Shown here piece by piece: positions 54,273 to 63,832 of a stretch of DNA of 64,000 nucleotides. This stretch comes from Paenibacillus apiarius (GTDB taxonomy: Bacteria; Bacillota; Bacilli; Paenibacillales; Paenibacillaceae): positions 1,918,501 through 1,982,500 of the forward strand of contig NZ_JAFFHZ010000001.1 of the NCBI RefSeq assembly GCF_017052585.1, given 5' to 3'. The notes under the pieces are model-generated. The model saw only the letters and a list, made by a program, of their open reading frames with translations, was not told the origin of the DNA and searched no databases. Both the position numbers and the translations under genes were made by a program. How positions within the stretch are numbered: position 1 is the stretch's first letter; the number at the start of each line of letters is the position of its first letter.

Positions 54273-56993
54273 TTATTTCTTTATGCCGAGCGTGAAGATC
54301 TCTGCGCTGCCCAGCTGAATCGCTACGTCTTGGTTGTTCGCCGCGGACGCAATGCTGTCGCCCGTGTGCTCCAAGATGTTGCTGCGGTAGAAACCTGCCG
54401 CCGCTTCCGGCAGACGGACGTTCAATGTCTTGCCTTCGTGCGCGACGTTGAACCAACGGCCGACCATGTCGCCTGTCTCTTCCGCCATCTTGATCGAGGA
54501 GAACGCCACGCCTTCGCCTTCCCATGCCAGGAACGCATGGTTTGCCGGAAGACATCCTTCGTGCACGTCTACTTGGCGAACGATCCAAGGCACTTGGAAC
54601 GAATGCGCTTCGGCGTGAACGCCTGCAGCTACGGCATCGCCCGCATGCGGAATAATTGCGTATTCCGCCGTGTGTGTGCCAATGCACTGCGCTTCCGGCG
54701 TCGGGAAGTAACCCCAGTCGCCCAATTCGCCCGAAGAGCGGAGCAATGTGACGGCAATTGTATTTTTATTGTCTTGCGATACTTCGTATTCGAACAAGCC
54801 TTTGTTCGCAACTGTCAAGCCGAGCTTGCCGTCGCTGACGCTGACGAACGTATGCTGGTGCTGGTCGTTGCTCGGATTCTCCCATTCTTGAGCCGGCACG
54901 TTGTTGCGGCGCGCCACTTCGAAGATCGATTCCGCCAAATGCGTTTCGGCTGTAAAGCCGCTTGGGAACAACGCTCTGACGCGGTGGTCTTTGGACTGGT
55001 TGTCCATGGTCACATGCACGTCCACGCGCTTCGCTCCGCGGTCCAGCGTGTAACGCGTCACGATATGGAACGGCGCCATTTCCATCGAACGCTGTGCCTT
55101 CCGTTTCGGGAAGTCAACGATGTCGAGCTGCTCTTGCTTCAACGTGTCATCTGCGGAAACCGGAATGCTCCAATGATGCGTGACTTCGATGACCGCGCGG
55201 AACGGCGTATTTTCGACGACATTACGCTCTGCCTTCAGCCCTGCCGTCGTCAACGGCTTCGAGCCTTCCGGCATGCGGAACATGTACTCGTTGCCGATGT
55301 CGCCCGCGTCTTCATACACGTTCAGCCCCGCGAGCGTGTGTCCTGTCTTTTTATCCGTCAAGGTAAGCGATCCGTCTTCGGCCACCTGTGCCTTCAAGTG
55401 ATCGTTCTCCAGCATAAATTCGCCTGTAACCAATCCTGCGGATTGTTCTTTCGCCGCTCCTGGCACCCATGCGAGCGTCCGGTATCCGAATGCCGGAATA
55501 TCTTTCGCCTGCAAGCGCACGTTGATGGAGCGCGCCATATATGGTTGGCGGAATTTGTCCTTCGGCAAGTCATAGCCGAATGTGACGCCCGCATCTTCCC
55601 ATTGGCAATCCAGCACGTTGCCGTCCGCGTCGACGATTGCGCCCGGAACGATTGGCTCCTGCTTCATTTCCGCAGCCAATTTCGTCGGATGGCCTTCCCG
55701 GAAATAACGGCGCGACAGCTCAAGCTTCACTTCCACGACGCCGCTGCGGTCATACCCCGCCGTGTTGAACACCGTAAACGGCACCGCGCCTTTTCCGTTA
55801 TATACAGTCGTATCGATTTGCTTAAGCAAGCTGTCGACTGTTTCATTAATAATCATTTCCGTCATATGCTTCGACTTCTCGAAGCGGGTAACCATTTCAC
55901 GGTGCACTTCGTCCACGCTGCAGCCGCAAATGCTGTCATGCGGATGGTTCTGCATCAGCGTCTTCCATGCGTACACGAATAGATGATGCGGATAAGGCTT
56001 GCCTGCCTGATGAGCGAACGCAGCGAGCGGCTCCGCCACTTTCTCCAGCAGCGTCTGATTCTCGGCGTTCATCTGCTTCAGATAGACGCGGGAGGAAGCC
56101 GTATTGACAAGCGTATACCAGCCGTCCGTGCGTTGGCTGCGCAGCTCGCCTTGTATCGTCTGCAGATTCTCAGGCAGCTCTTGCTTCAGCTCATCCACAT
56201 AGTCATTAAAGTTGGAGTGAACGAAATCGACGTCCGGGAACAGCTTCTTCGCCACTTCGATAGCCTTGGACAGATCGGTCTGAATCGGCTGATGGTCGCA
56301 GCCGTTCATGAACAGCAGATGGTTCGTCGACGCGAATTTCTCCGCATTTTCGATATTCTTTTCCCAATAGGCGACCGCTTGCTTCTCGTCCACCGGAACT
56401 TCCATGCCGTTGCAGTACCAATTCGCGAACAAAATACCGATGACACGCGAACCGTCCGGGGATTGCCAGATCATTTCCGAGAATGGAGACTCATAAGCCG
56501 CGTCCTCAGATACTTGGTTGTTGAAGCCGGTCGGCTTCACGCCGCGGCCGAATACGGCTACGTCGATATTGGCTTGCTTCAGCATCTGCGGAGCTTGTCC
56601 CATGTTGCCGAACGAATCCGGGAAATAGCCGACTTTAGAAATATGTCCGCCGTAATGGGCGCAATCGCGATGCCCGATTTGCAGATTGCGCACGTTCGCT
56701 TCGCTGCTTGTCAGGAACTCGTCCTGCAAAATGTACCACGGACCAATATGAATGCGGCCTTCGTGGATATATTTCTCCAGCTTGCCCTTCATTTCCGGGC
56801 GAACTTGCAAGTAGTCTTCCAGCATAATCGTCTGGCCGTCCAGATGGAAGCTCTTGAAGCCTGGATCATGCTCCAGCGTATCAAGCAAGGTATCCATCAA
56901 TTCAATCAATAGCGCATGGTGATATTCATAAGGCATGTACCATTCGCGGTCCCAGTGAGTGTGCGAGATAATATGGGCTGTCTTTTTCGTCAT
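54273..56993 (-). CDS. Alpha-mannosidase, GH38 (MngB/YbgG-like)
   Basis: A 906-residue cytoplasmic GH38 hydrolase. The zinc site is in ISHTHWDREWYMPYEYH (His11, Asp15) at the N-terminus, and the nucleophile aspartate in VGYFPDSFGNMGQAPQML near residue 130. HPHDSICGCSVDEVHREMV near residue 355 adds the third zinc region and is typical of bacterial GH38. The C-terminal half is beta-rich. The ATG at 56993 is 7 nt after GAGGG. It follows the GH125 gene by about 26 nt and so is the last gene of the mannoside operon. Confidence 0.92.
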   Translation of the reverse strand: MTKKTAHIISHTHWDREWYMPYEYHHALLIELMDTLLDTLEHDPGFKSFHLDGQTIMLEDYLQVRPEMKGKLEKYIHEGRIHIGPWYILQDEFLTSSEANVRNLQIGHRDCAHYGGHISKVGYFPDSFGNMGQAPQMLKQANIDVAVFGRGVKPTGFNNQVSEDAAYESPFSEMIWQSPDGSRVIGILFANWYCNGMEVPVDEKQAVAYWEKNIENAEKFASTNHLLFMNGCDHQPIQTDLSKAIEVAKKLFPDVDFVHSNFNDYVDELKQELPENLQTIQGELRSQRTDGWYTLVNTASSRVYLKQMNAENQTLLEKVAEPLAAFAHQAGKPYPHHLFVYAWKTLMQNHPHDSICGCSVDEVHREMVTRFEKSKHMTEMIINETVDSLLKQIDTTVYNGKGAVPFTVFNTAGYDRSGVVEVKLELSRRYFREGHPTKLAAEMKQEPIVPGAIVDADGNVLDCQWEDAGVTFGYDLPKDKFRQPYMARSINVRLQAKDIPAFGYRTLAWVPGAAKEQSAGLVTGEFMLENDHLKAQVAEDGSLTLTDKKTGHTLAGLNVYEDAGDIGNEYMFRMPEGSKPLTTAGLKAERNVVENTPFRAVIEVTHHWSIPVSADDTLKQEQLDIVDFPKRKAQRSMEMAPFHIVTRYTLDRGAKRVDVHVTMDNQSKDHRVRALFPSGFTAETHLAESIFEVARRNNVPAQEWENPSNDQHQHTFVSVSDGKLGLTVANKGLFEYEVSQDNKNTIAVTLLRSSGELGDWGYFPTPEAQCIGTHTAEYAIIPHAGDAVAAGVHAEAHSFQVPWIVRQVDVHEGCLPANHAFLAWEGEGVAFSSIKMAEETGDMVGRWFNVAHEGKTLNVRLPEAAAGFYRSNILEHTGDSIASAANNQDVAIQLGSAEIFTLGIKK

Positions 56994-57019
56994 GTTCAAT
57001 CCCTCTCTTCCTCTAGTTG

Positions 57020-58303
57020 TTATGCCTTCAACCAGCGTTCGCGGTAAATCAATTCAGAGAACAAGCTGTTCGACCATGCGAACCATTCGCGCGTAAATTG
57101 CGCTGGATCGTCGACACAGAAGCCTTCGTGCATATATCCTGTACCCGCATCCGTCTCTGTAAGCAGCTGGATCAACGAGTCGATTTCTGTTTGGGAATTC
57201 GCTGTCAACCCTTGCATCGATAACGCAATGTGCCAGATATAACGTTCCGGCGTATGCGGGCTTCCGATGCCTTTCGCTTTTTTCCCGGCATAGAAGTACG
57301 GGTTCTCTTCGCTTAAAATAAAGCGGCGCGTATTTTGATAGATTGGATCGTCAGCCGTCGTATACCCGAGATACGGAATCGCGAGCAAGCTAGGCACGTT
57401 CGCGTCATCCATCAGGTTATAGTTGCCGAAGCCGTCTGTTTCATATGCATAAATTTTGCCGTATTTCGGGTGGTGGAAGACGCCGTAGCTTTGAATGCCA
57501 TCTTCGATTTCTTCGTGCAAAGCACGCGCTTTTGCGGCAAACGGAGCATCTTGGTACACCGTGTCCGCGATTTCCTCCAAGTAGCGCAGCACAACAACTG
57601 CGAACATGTTGGAAGGCACGAGATAACCGAATGTGCACGCGTCGTCGCTTGGACGGAAGGCAGACCAGGTCATTCCGGTATAGTTCACCGGCATGCCCAT
57701 GCCGTTGTTCTTCAACGTATCGGTCTTGCGGCAATCCATGCGCTCGAAGCGGTATGGCGAGTGCTCGAAATGACGCTGCTCCGTAGTCCACAAGTCCATG
57801 ATGATGTGTGCCACAGTTTTGAATTCTCCGTCGAACAGCGATGTATCCCCAGTCTCTTTCCAATAAAGATAGCTGAGCTGCAACGGATAGCACAAGGAAT
57901 CAATTTCGTATTTGCGCTCCCATACCCAACCGTTCAATTTCGTTTGGTCGCGGTGATGGATTTGGTCAAGCGGAATTTCTTCTTCGTTAAAAGCATTGGC
58001 ATACGGATCGATTTGAATGTACTTCAGCTGCTTGCGCACCAATCCGGAAATTACGCGGCGAACGTCCGCATCGTCTTTGGCAAGCGGCATGTACTGGCGC
58101 ACTTGAGCGCATGAATCACGCAGCCACATCGCCGGAATATCTCCGGTAAAGACATAGGACGTGCCGTCCTCGTGCAATTTGGTCGTTGTTTGCAGCGTGT
58201 TCGGGAAGCAATTCAAGAACAGCTGCATCAATTTCGGGTTATCCGCCAATTTTGTCTTTGCTTCTTCCATCACGCGAAGCACGGCTTGCGGTAGACGTTC
58301 CAT
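57020..58303 (-). CDS. GH125 exo-alpha-1,6-mannosidase
   Basis: An (alpha/alpha)6-barrel hydrolase of about 427 residues, cytoplasmic. Family GH125 enzymes remove terminal alpha-1,6-mannose. Visible motifs are YVFTGDIPAMWLRDSCAQVR near residue 55 and HEGFCVDDPAQFTREWFAWS near residue 400; the glutamate of TREWFAW and an aspartate in the central domain are likely catalytic. The start MERLPQAVLRV at 58303 is 9 nt after GGAG. It lies between the ABC importer and GH38, so imported mannosides are the probable substrates. Confidence 0.92.
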   Translation of the reverse strand: MERLPQAVLRVMEEAKTKLADNPKLMQLFLNCFPNTLQTTTKLHEDGTSYVFTGDIPAMWLRDSCAQVRQYMPLAKDDADVRRVISGLVRKQLKYIQIDPYANAFNEEEIPLDQIHHRDQTKLNGWVWERKYEIDSLCYPLQLSYLYWKETGDTSLFDGEFKTVAHIIMDLWTTEQRHFEHSPYRFERMDCRKTDTLKNNGMGMPVNYTGMTWSAFRPSDDACTFGYLVPSNMFAVVVLRYLEEIADTVYQDAPFAAKARALHEEIEDGIQSYGVFHHPKYGKIYAYETDGFGNYNLMDDANVPSLLAIPYLGYTTADDPIYQNTRRFILSEENPYFYAGKKAKGIGSPHTPERYIWHIALSMQGLTANSQTEIDSLIQLLTETDAGTGYMHEGFCVDDPAQFTREWFAWSNSLFSELIYRERWLKA

Positions 58304-58455
58304 ATCGGCTCTCTCCTTCTCCAATCCAATCTGTGTGTTTTGTCTATAGCAAATAAATCATTAAATATGTCAATCATATTGTATATAAGCCATTGGGAAA
58401 ATACAACTCATATAGCCCGTGTTCAAAATGGTCATTGAGCAACCTTATATAAACA

Positions 58456-58487
58456 CAATCAGGTGAAGCCAACGCTTCACCTGATTG
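58456..58487 (-). terminator. Perfect hairpin between the binding-protein gene and GH125
   Basis: CAATCAGGTGAAGC ... GCTTCACCTGATTG is a perfect 14-bp stem with a 4-nt loop. The minus-strand tract after it (TGTGTTTATATAAGG) is only weakly T-rich. It may let part of the transcription through and protect the upstream mRNA, lowering mannosidase expression relative to the binding protein. Confidence 0.65.
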
Positions 58488-58589
58488 CACACATTGGGCT
58501 ATTCATTTCGCTTATGCATCGCTGTCATTCCATGTTGTCAAATCTGCTGCAAGGCGAGATGCTGCTGCCTCATTATGAATTGCTGTTCT

Positions 58590-60080
58590 TTACTTTTTGG
58601 ATGCTTTCCACTCATCCAATTGTTTCTGCATTTCCGCTTGAACTTTGTCAAGGCCGGCTTGCTTGAATTTCTCAATTGCTTTCGGAACATAGACTTTCGG
58701 GTCTACTGTTCCTGTGTACAAGGAAGCGTAGAACTCTTCTTTTACGTTCTGCAAAGCGGCAACTTCCGTTTTTACATTGTCTCCGTTGAAGTGGAATCCA
58801 AGCAATGGCGCATTTTTAGCGGAATTGTTGAACTCTGCGAATTGCTCCCATTTGTCTTTAGGGTCAGTAGGCAGCTTATCCAAGATGAAGAAGTTGCCTA
58901 ATGTAAAGGACGGCATATCGTAACCCTCTGTTTTCGCAGGCAAGTATTCGATTGTTTCGGCGTCAATGCGTTTGTAGTGAACGCCTTCGATACCGTTGTT
59001 AACCAGGTTGCGCAAGTATTTGTCAGAGTTCAACAGGTTCAAGAATTCCATTGCTTTCTCTGGGTATTGAGAATTAGCGGAAATACCGTGCATGGAACCC
59101 ATTACGGACCAGTTGTATACATAAGGCTCTGTGTAAGGCGTGGAGACGACTTCATAGCCCAATGTTTGGGACCAGAGGTTGTCTGCGAACGGTTGTGTAT
59201 CCGGCATGTCAACAAGCCATTTGCCCGTTTTCATTTCGTCGCCGTTTTGAGCCGTTGCCGCGTCTTTTTTCAGATAGCCTTTTTTGTAGTACTCATGCAT
59301 TTTTTCGAAATTTTTCATCATATCCGGTTGTTCCAGCACGTTAACCAGTTTCAGGTCAGTCGTATCTGTCAAAGCTACGCCAAGCGGCAAGTTTTCAGAT
59401 ACCAAGTCGTAAGGAACGCCGAATTTAAATTGCTTGTCAGCGGAGATTGGATACAATCCCGGTTCGCCTTCTTTCACTTTTGCAAGCAATGGCTCCAGAT
59501 CGTCCAATGTTTTTACACTCGTGATATCAAGGTTGTACTTGTCAACGAATTCCTTGTTGAAGCGGAATACTTTTTGTGCAGGCAATTCTTTGTTGACCGG
59601 AATCGCATACGTTTTGCCGTCGATTTTTGCTCCTTCCAAGAAAGATGGATGAACGTTCTTCTTAATGTCCTGGCCATATTTCTCAAGCAGGTCATCCAGT
59701 TCATAAAAAGCGCCTTTTTTCGCGTTCGCAACATAATCAAATGCCCAGGAGCAAGTGAAAGCGATGTCATAAGGTTCGCCAGAAGCGGCAATTACACCCA
59801 TCTTTTGGTTATAATCGCCCCAGTCGAACATTTTCATTTTTACAGTAACGCCGATTTTCTCAGCAGTGTACTCGTTTACTTTCTCCATAACCTTGTCAAC
59901 GTCTTTTTGCGGTGTGCCAATTGTGTACCAGATCAGTTCAACCGGCTTTTCGTTCTTCGCTGCTTCACCTGTGCCGCCGGCAGCTTCTTCTTTCTTGCTG
60001 CTGCCGCAACCAGCCAGTGCCAAGGACGCGACCAACATGAGGCAGAACGTCATCAGCAACATTTTTTTTGCCTTAGCCAT
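58590..60080 (-). CDS. Extracellular solute-binding lipoprotein (LplA-type)
   Basis: The carbohydrate-binding protein of the second ABC importer. The lipobox LALAGC follows the signal peptide MAKAKKMLLMTFCLMLVAS; mature Cys is about residue 24. The 496-residue protein has the large family-1 fold of Paenibacillus/Lpl-type binders, with WYTIGTPQKDVDKVMEKVNE near residue 50. GGGGAGG precedes the ATG at 60080. It lies with two permeases and two mannosidases, so mannose-containing oligosaccharides are the likely ligands. Confidence 0.92.
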   Translation of the reverse strand: MAKAKKMLLMTFCLMLVASLALAGCGSSKKEEAAGGTGEAAKNEKPVELIWYTIGTPQKDVDKVMEKVNEYTAEKIGVTVKMKMFDWGDYNQKMGVIAASGEPYDIAFTCSWAFDYVANAKKGAFYELDDLLEKYGQDIKKNVHPSFLEGAKIDGKTYAIPVNKELPAQKVFRFNKEFVDKYNLDITSVKTLDDLEPLLAKVKEGEPGLYPISADKQFKFGVPYDLVSENLPLGVALTDTTDLKLVNVLEQPDMMKNFEKMHEYYKKGYLKKDAATAQNGDEMKTGKWLVDMPDTQPFADNLWSQTLGYEVVSTPYTEPYVYNWSVMGSMHGISANSQYPEKAMEFLNLLNSDKYLRNLVNNGIEGVHYKRIDAETIEYLPAKTEGYDMPSFTLGNFFILDKLPTDPKDKWEQFAEFNNSAKNAPLLGFHFNGDNVKTEVAALQNVKEEFYASLYTGTVDPKVYVPKAIEKFKQAGLDKVQAEMQKQLDEWKASKK

Positions 60081-60119
60081 TTTGTTTCCTCCCCTTTTGT
60101 ACCACACATAATTGTGTAT

Positions 60120-60175
60120 ATTATTTCCGAAATGGCGGCAACCATTCGAGACGGAAGCCGCCTTCCGGGAATAAT
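60120..60175 (-). repeat. Large imperfect hairpin between permease and binding-protein genes
   Basis: ATTATTTCCG ... CGGGAATAAT form an outer stem (one mismatch), and GGCGGC/GCCGCC-type arms an inner one, on the minus strand. No T-run follows. Such structures commonly stabilise one part of an operon mRNA. Confidence 0.5.
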
Positions 60176-60193
60176 CAAGATGGTAAGAACGTG

Positions 60194-61117
60194 TTACTCT
60201 TTAACGGCACCAATCGTTAACCCTTGTACGAAGTAGCGTTGGAAGAACGGATACGCACAAGCAATCGGTACGGTAGCCAATACGACGAGCGCCATGCGCG
60301 TCGCTTCTTGCGGCAACGAGCGGAGCAATTCAAGCGATTGACCCGAAGAGCTTAGCTGCGCGTTGCTGAGCAGGAACTGCATGCTGTTCTCGATCCGCAT
60401 CAGCATCGACTGCAGCGGAACAAGTGCCGGATTGTCAATGTAGAGCAAGGCGTTGAACCAGTCGTTCCAGAAGCCGAGTGTCGCGAACAGCCCGATCGTG
60501 GCGATCCCCGGCAAGGAAATCGGAAGCACGATTTTGAAGAACGCCCGCAGCTCGCCGGCTCCGTCTATTTTCGCGGATTCAATAATGGCATCCGGAACAG
60601 TCGTGCTATAGAACGTCCGCATGATGAGCACATAGAACGCGTTCATGACGAGCGGAAGAATCAATGCCCAAATGGAATCCTTTAAGCCCAATACTTGCGT
60701 AACCACCATATATGTCGGTACGAGACCGCCGTTGAACAACATCGTAAAAAATGCGATGAAGGAGAAAAATCCCCGATACGTAAAGTTTTTGCGTGAGATC
60801 GCATAGGCGTACAATGCAATCATGGCCAAGCTGACAACCGTTCCGAGAATCGTAATAAATATCGTTACTCCGTAGGAACGAAGCAATTGATCCCCTGCTT
60901 TGAAGATATATTCGTAAGCTGAGAAGCTCCATTTATCCGGGAATATGCTATACCCTTTTGTCGCCAGCGATGATTCGTCTGTCAACGAGATGACAATAAC
61001 GAACAGGAACGGATACACACATAGGAAAGCAAAACCACCGGCAATAATGTTGAACAGGATATTCATGCCTTTCGGTAAATCATGAACGTCCCGATGTTTT
61101 TTCTTACGCAATGTCAT
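60194..61117 (-). CDS. Carbohydrate ABC transporter permease (LplC-type)
   Basis: A 307-residue permease with six hydrophobic segments; the EAA loop is VPDAIIESAKIDGAGELRAF near residue 190. GGGGGGA lies next to the ATG at 61117, but a TTG two codons later (61111) has better spacing (8 nt), so the start is slightly uncertain. It is the partner of the permease at 61129-62067 in the mannoside importer. Confidence 0.92.
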   Translation of the reverse strand: MTLRKKKHRDVHDLPKGMNILFNIIAGGFAFLCVYPFLFVIVISLTDESSLATKGYSIFPDKWSFSAYEYIFKAGDQLLRSYGVTIFITILGTVVSLAMIALYAYAISRKNFTYRGFFSFIAFFTMLFNGGLVPTYMVVTQVLGLKDSIWALILPLVMNAFYVLIMRTFYSTTVPDAIIESAKIDGAGELRAFFKIVLPISLPGIATIGLFATLGFWNDWFNALLYIDNPALVPLQSMLMRIENSMQFLLSNAQLSSSGQSLELLRSLPQEATRMALVVLATVPIACAYPFFQRYFVQGLTIGAVKE

Positions 61118-61128
61118 TCCCCCCTATC

Positions 61129-62067
61129 CTAGAACAGCGCATTTTCTTTGTTGAATTTTCGTACAATCCAGTTCGAGGTCATGACGAGAATGAAACCGAC
61201 GATCGATTGATACAGACCCGCAGCCGTACTCATCGAAATTTCGCCTGTCGCCTTCAGACCACGGTATACGTAAGTGTCGATAACGTTCGTAACCCCGTAC
61301 AACGGACCCGAATCGCGCGGAATTTGATAGAACAGACCGAAGTCAGCATAGAAAATCCGGCCAACCGCAAGCAAAGTCAAGATAGTGATAAGCGGCGTAA
61401 TCGATGGAATCGTAATGTGGCGGATTTGCTGCCATTTGCTTGCTCCGTCAATCATCGCGGCTTCATAATACGTCTTGTCGATACCTACAATAGCCGCCAA
61501 GTACACGACGCTGGAATAACCGATCCCTTTCCATAGGTTCAAAAACACCAAAATGTAAGGCCAGTACGTCGTCTCTGAATACCAAGATAACGGTTCTTTA
61601 CCCATCCAAGCCAGGAATTGGTTCATAACCCCTTTGTCCACGCTCAGGAAGCTGAACGTAAAGTATCCGACGATAACCCAAGATAAGAAGTGAGGCAGGA
61701 ACATCCCTGTTTGATATACTTTGGCCAATCGTTTGTTAACGATTTCACTCAAAATAATGGCCATCGCCACGGCACATACGAGCCCGAGCACGATAAACAC
61801 CAAGTTGTACAAAATCGTATTTCGTGTAATGACATAGGCGTCATTCGTACTAAAGAGATATTCGAAATTTTTAAATCCTACCCATTCGCTCTGCTGCAAG
61901 CTGGCAAGGAAACCTTCTCTGCTAAAACGATAGTCCTTGAAAGCGATCACAGTTCCGAACATCGGCAGGTAGGAGAAGAACAAAAACCACAAGGCTCCTG
62001 GCAGAACCATGAGAAGAAAGATCCGATTGCGGTTTAGGTTCGATAAGGCATTCTTGATGAATTGCAT
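61129..62067 (-). CDS. Carbohydrate ABC transporter permease (LplB-type)
   Basis: A 312-residue permease with six hydrophobic segments and the EAA loop GIDKTYYEAAMIDGASKWQQ near residue 195. The long N-terminal loop after the first helix (FFSYLPMFGTVIAFKDYRFS) is typical of the LplB group. GGGGGA precedes the ATG. It is the first gene of the importer-mannosidase operon, separated from yesN by a terminator. No ATPase gene is present in the operon. Confidence 0.92.
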   Translation of the reverse strand: MQFIKNALSNLNRNRIFLLMVLPGALWFLFFSYLPMFGTVIAFKDYRFSREGFLASLQQSEWVGFKNFEYLFSTNDAYVITRNTILYNLVFIVLGLVCAVAMAIILSEIVNKRLAKVYQTGMFLPHFLSWVIVGYFTFSFLSVDKGVMNQFLAWMGKEPLSWYSETTYWPYILVFLNLWKGIGYSSVVYLAAIVGIDKTYYEAAMIDGASKWQQIRHITIPSITPLITILTLLAVGRIFYADFGLFYQIPRDSGPLYGVTNVIDTYVYRGLKATGEISMSTAAGLYQSIVGFILVMTSNWIVRKFNKENALF

Positions 62068-62154
62068 CCGATCATCCCCCGTTGCTTATGTTGTACATTT
62101 AGCGTAACCCAATTAATACGTTTTCAACAGTAAACAAACTTTAGATTTGGTGTA

Positions 62155-62216
62155 CAAAATAAAGAAAGGGCTTTCACGCCGGAACTATTGCGCCGTTCCG
62201 ATGTGGATGCCCTTTC
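62155..62216 (-). terminator. Terminator between yesN-like gene and the importer operon
   Basis: On the minus strand GAAAGGGC ... GCCCTTTC form the outer stem, with CGGAAC/GTTCCG inside, followed by TTTATTTTG. It lies 22 nt past the stop codon at 62239. Confidence 0.8.
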
Positions 62217-62238
62217 CTGTTATGGTTTTCATCCCAAT

Positions 62239-63801
62239 TCAGTCTGTCTTCCAGTGGATTTCACGGTATTCTTTAGGAGAAATGCCCACATACTTTTTAA
62301 ATTGTTTGTAAAAGTAACTTTTGTCCCAATATCCGACTTTCGCCGCAATATCAGTCATGCGAAAGTTCGTTTCGACCAACATTTCTTTCGCTTTTTTAAT
62401 CCTTGTCTTATTCAAATAATCGGAGAAGGTGGATTGCACTTCTTTTTGGAACAATTGACCTAGGTAGACCGGATTAATGTTATAAATCTGGCTTAGTGTC
62501 TTCAGTGACAATTCCTCCGCGTAGCGGTCATGAATGTCATTCAGCACCTGCTTCACGACCGGACTCATATCTTCCGGTTCAGCCAGCCGCTCAATCATGC
62601 GTCTGGCCACCTGCATGACATGCTCCTTCAATGCGTCCAGCGTCTGAATATGATACACGTCATCGAACCAATCCTGCTCATCATCCAGCTGCAGAATGGC
62701 AGAATCCTTCATCGATTGCTTCCATGCAATAAGGAGCTCGACCGCAAAATTGCGAATGTCGCGCGGGGCCGCCCCTTCCGTCACGGATAACTGATCGAAA
62801 TCCTGCTGCAGCTGCGCGGCGATTCCCTGCCGATCACGAGCATACAATAACTTCACATAGGGTTCCGTCTCCGGTTGAACGGCAGCCGGGCGCGACGAGC
62901 GGTAGCTTGCGATCTCATCGCAATCGACGACATCGTCATCGAGCCGGACGAGATGATACGGCTGCACCTGCTTCGCGTGTGCGAAGCTCAGCGACGCATT
63001 GGAGTATCCGTCCTGCACGCTGCCGATCGTCACTTGCAGCGGTGTCATCAATCTGTGCTCCGCTTCCTTTTTCCACTGGCGCAGCTTCTCCACAATCGCC
63101 TGCTTGTCTGCAGGCTGGCACAGGCCGAATACAATGGCTGTCTCGCCATCCCACTCCCGGACACAGAAGCCTCCAGAGAGCGAAGCGAGAAGCTCCTTGG
63201 CCTCCTTGGCAACCGCATCCTGCTTCGCATAGTCCAATTCGTTGTCCATGTGAACCTCGGGCCGAACCAATACGACCATATAGCATGGGTGCTTGAACTG
63301 AATATCCAGCATATCGGCACGCTGCTGCAGTTCTTCCAAATGAATATGATCGCGCAGCCAGCGGTACAGCACATTATCACGCAAAATGTCGCGGTTATGC
63401 TGTTCAGCCATATGGTGCATACGGGATTGGTCTAATTTTTGCACTGTATTTTCCAAGGTCGATCGAAACTCTTCAATATTAATTGGCTTGAGCAGATAAT
63501 TCTCTACTCCCAGCTTGATGCCTTCCTTTACATATACAAATTCGTTATAGCCGCTTAGTATGATAAATCTGGTGTGCGGATGAACCTGTTTTACTTTTTG
63601 TATCAATTGAAGTCCGGTCATCTTCGGCATCATAATGTCGGTAACGACCAAATCGACGGGCTGATCCTTCAAGATGTCCCATGCAGCTTCACCATTTTCA
63701 GCTTGACCGACAATGCGAAGCCCGTAATCGTTCCATTCTAAAATCGATTGCAAACCATCAATAATAAACGGTTCATCGTCGACTAAGAACACATCATACA
63801 T
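62239..63801 (-). CDS. Response regulator, YesN-type (receiver plus AraC domain)
   Basis: A 520-residue transcription regulator. The receiver domain has acidic DDE at residues 8-10, phospho-acceptor Asp55 in VVTDIMMPKMTGLQ and conserved Lys in LLKPINIEEF near residue 104. The C-terminal AraC domain (about 420-520) has LSLKTLSQIYNINPVYLGQL and MTDIAAKVGYWDKSYFYKQF as its two DNA-binding units. GGGGGGA precedes the ATG. With the histidine kinase next to it, it should activate the mannoside importer operon downstream. Confidence 0.94.
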   Translation of the reverse strand: MYDVFLVDDEPFIIDGLQSILEWNDYGLRIVGQAENGEAAWDILKDQPVDLVVTDIMMPKMTGLQLIQKVKQVHPHTRFIILSGYNEFVYVKEGIKLGVENYLLKPINIEEFRSTLENTVQKLDQSRMHHMAEQHNRDILRDNVLYRWLRDHIHLEELQQRADMLDIQFKHPCYMVVLVRPEVHMDNELDYAKQDAVAKEAKELLASLSGGFCVREWDGETAIVFGLCQPADKQAIVEKLRQWKKEAEHRLMTPLQVTIGSVQDGYSNASLSFAHAKQVQPYHLVRLDDDVVDCDEIASYRSSRPAAVQPETEPYVKLLYARDRQGIAAQLQQDFDQLSVTEGAAPRDIRNFAVELLIAWKQSMKDSAILQLDDEQDWFDDVYHIQTLDALKEHVMQVARRMIERLAEPEDMSPVVKQVLNDIHDRYAEELSLKTLSQIYNINPVYLGQLFQKEVQSTFSDYLNKTRIKKAKEMLVETNFRMTDIAAKVGYWDKSYFYKQFKKYVGISPKEYREIHWKTD

Positions 63802-63832
63802 CGTTTTATCCCCCCAACCCTAGTCCACTCCA

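Noticed and set aside
54330-55982. 550-codon plus-strand frame opposite the GH38 gene
   Set aside because: Its product is rich in Arg, His and Cys with no domain, while the minus-strand frame has full GH38 motifs.
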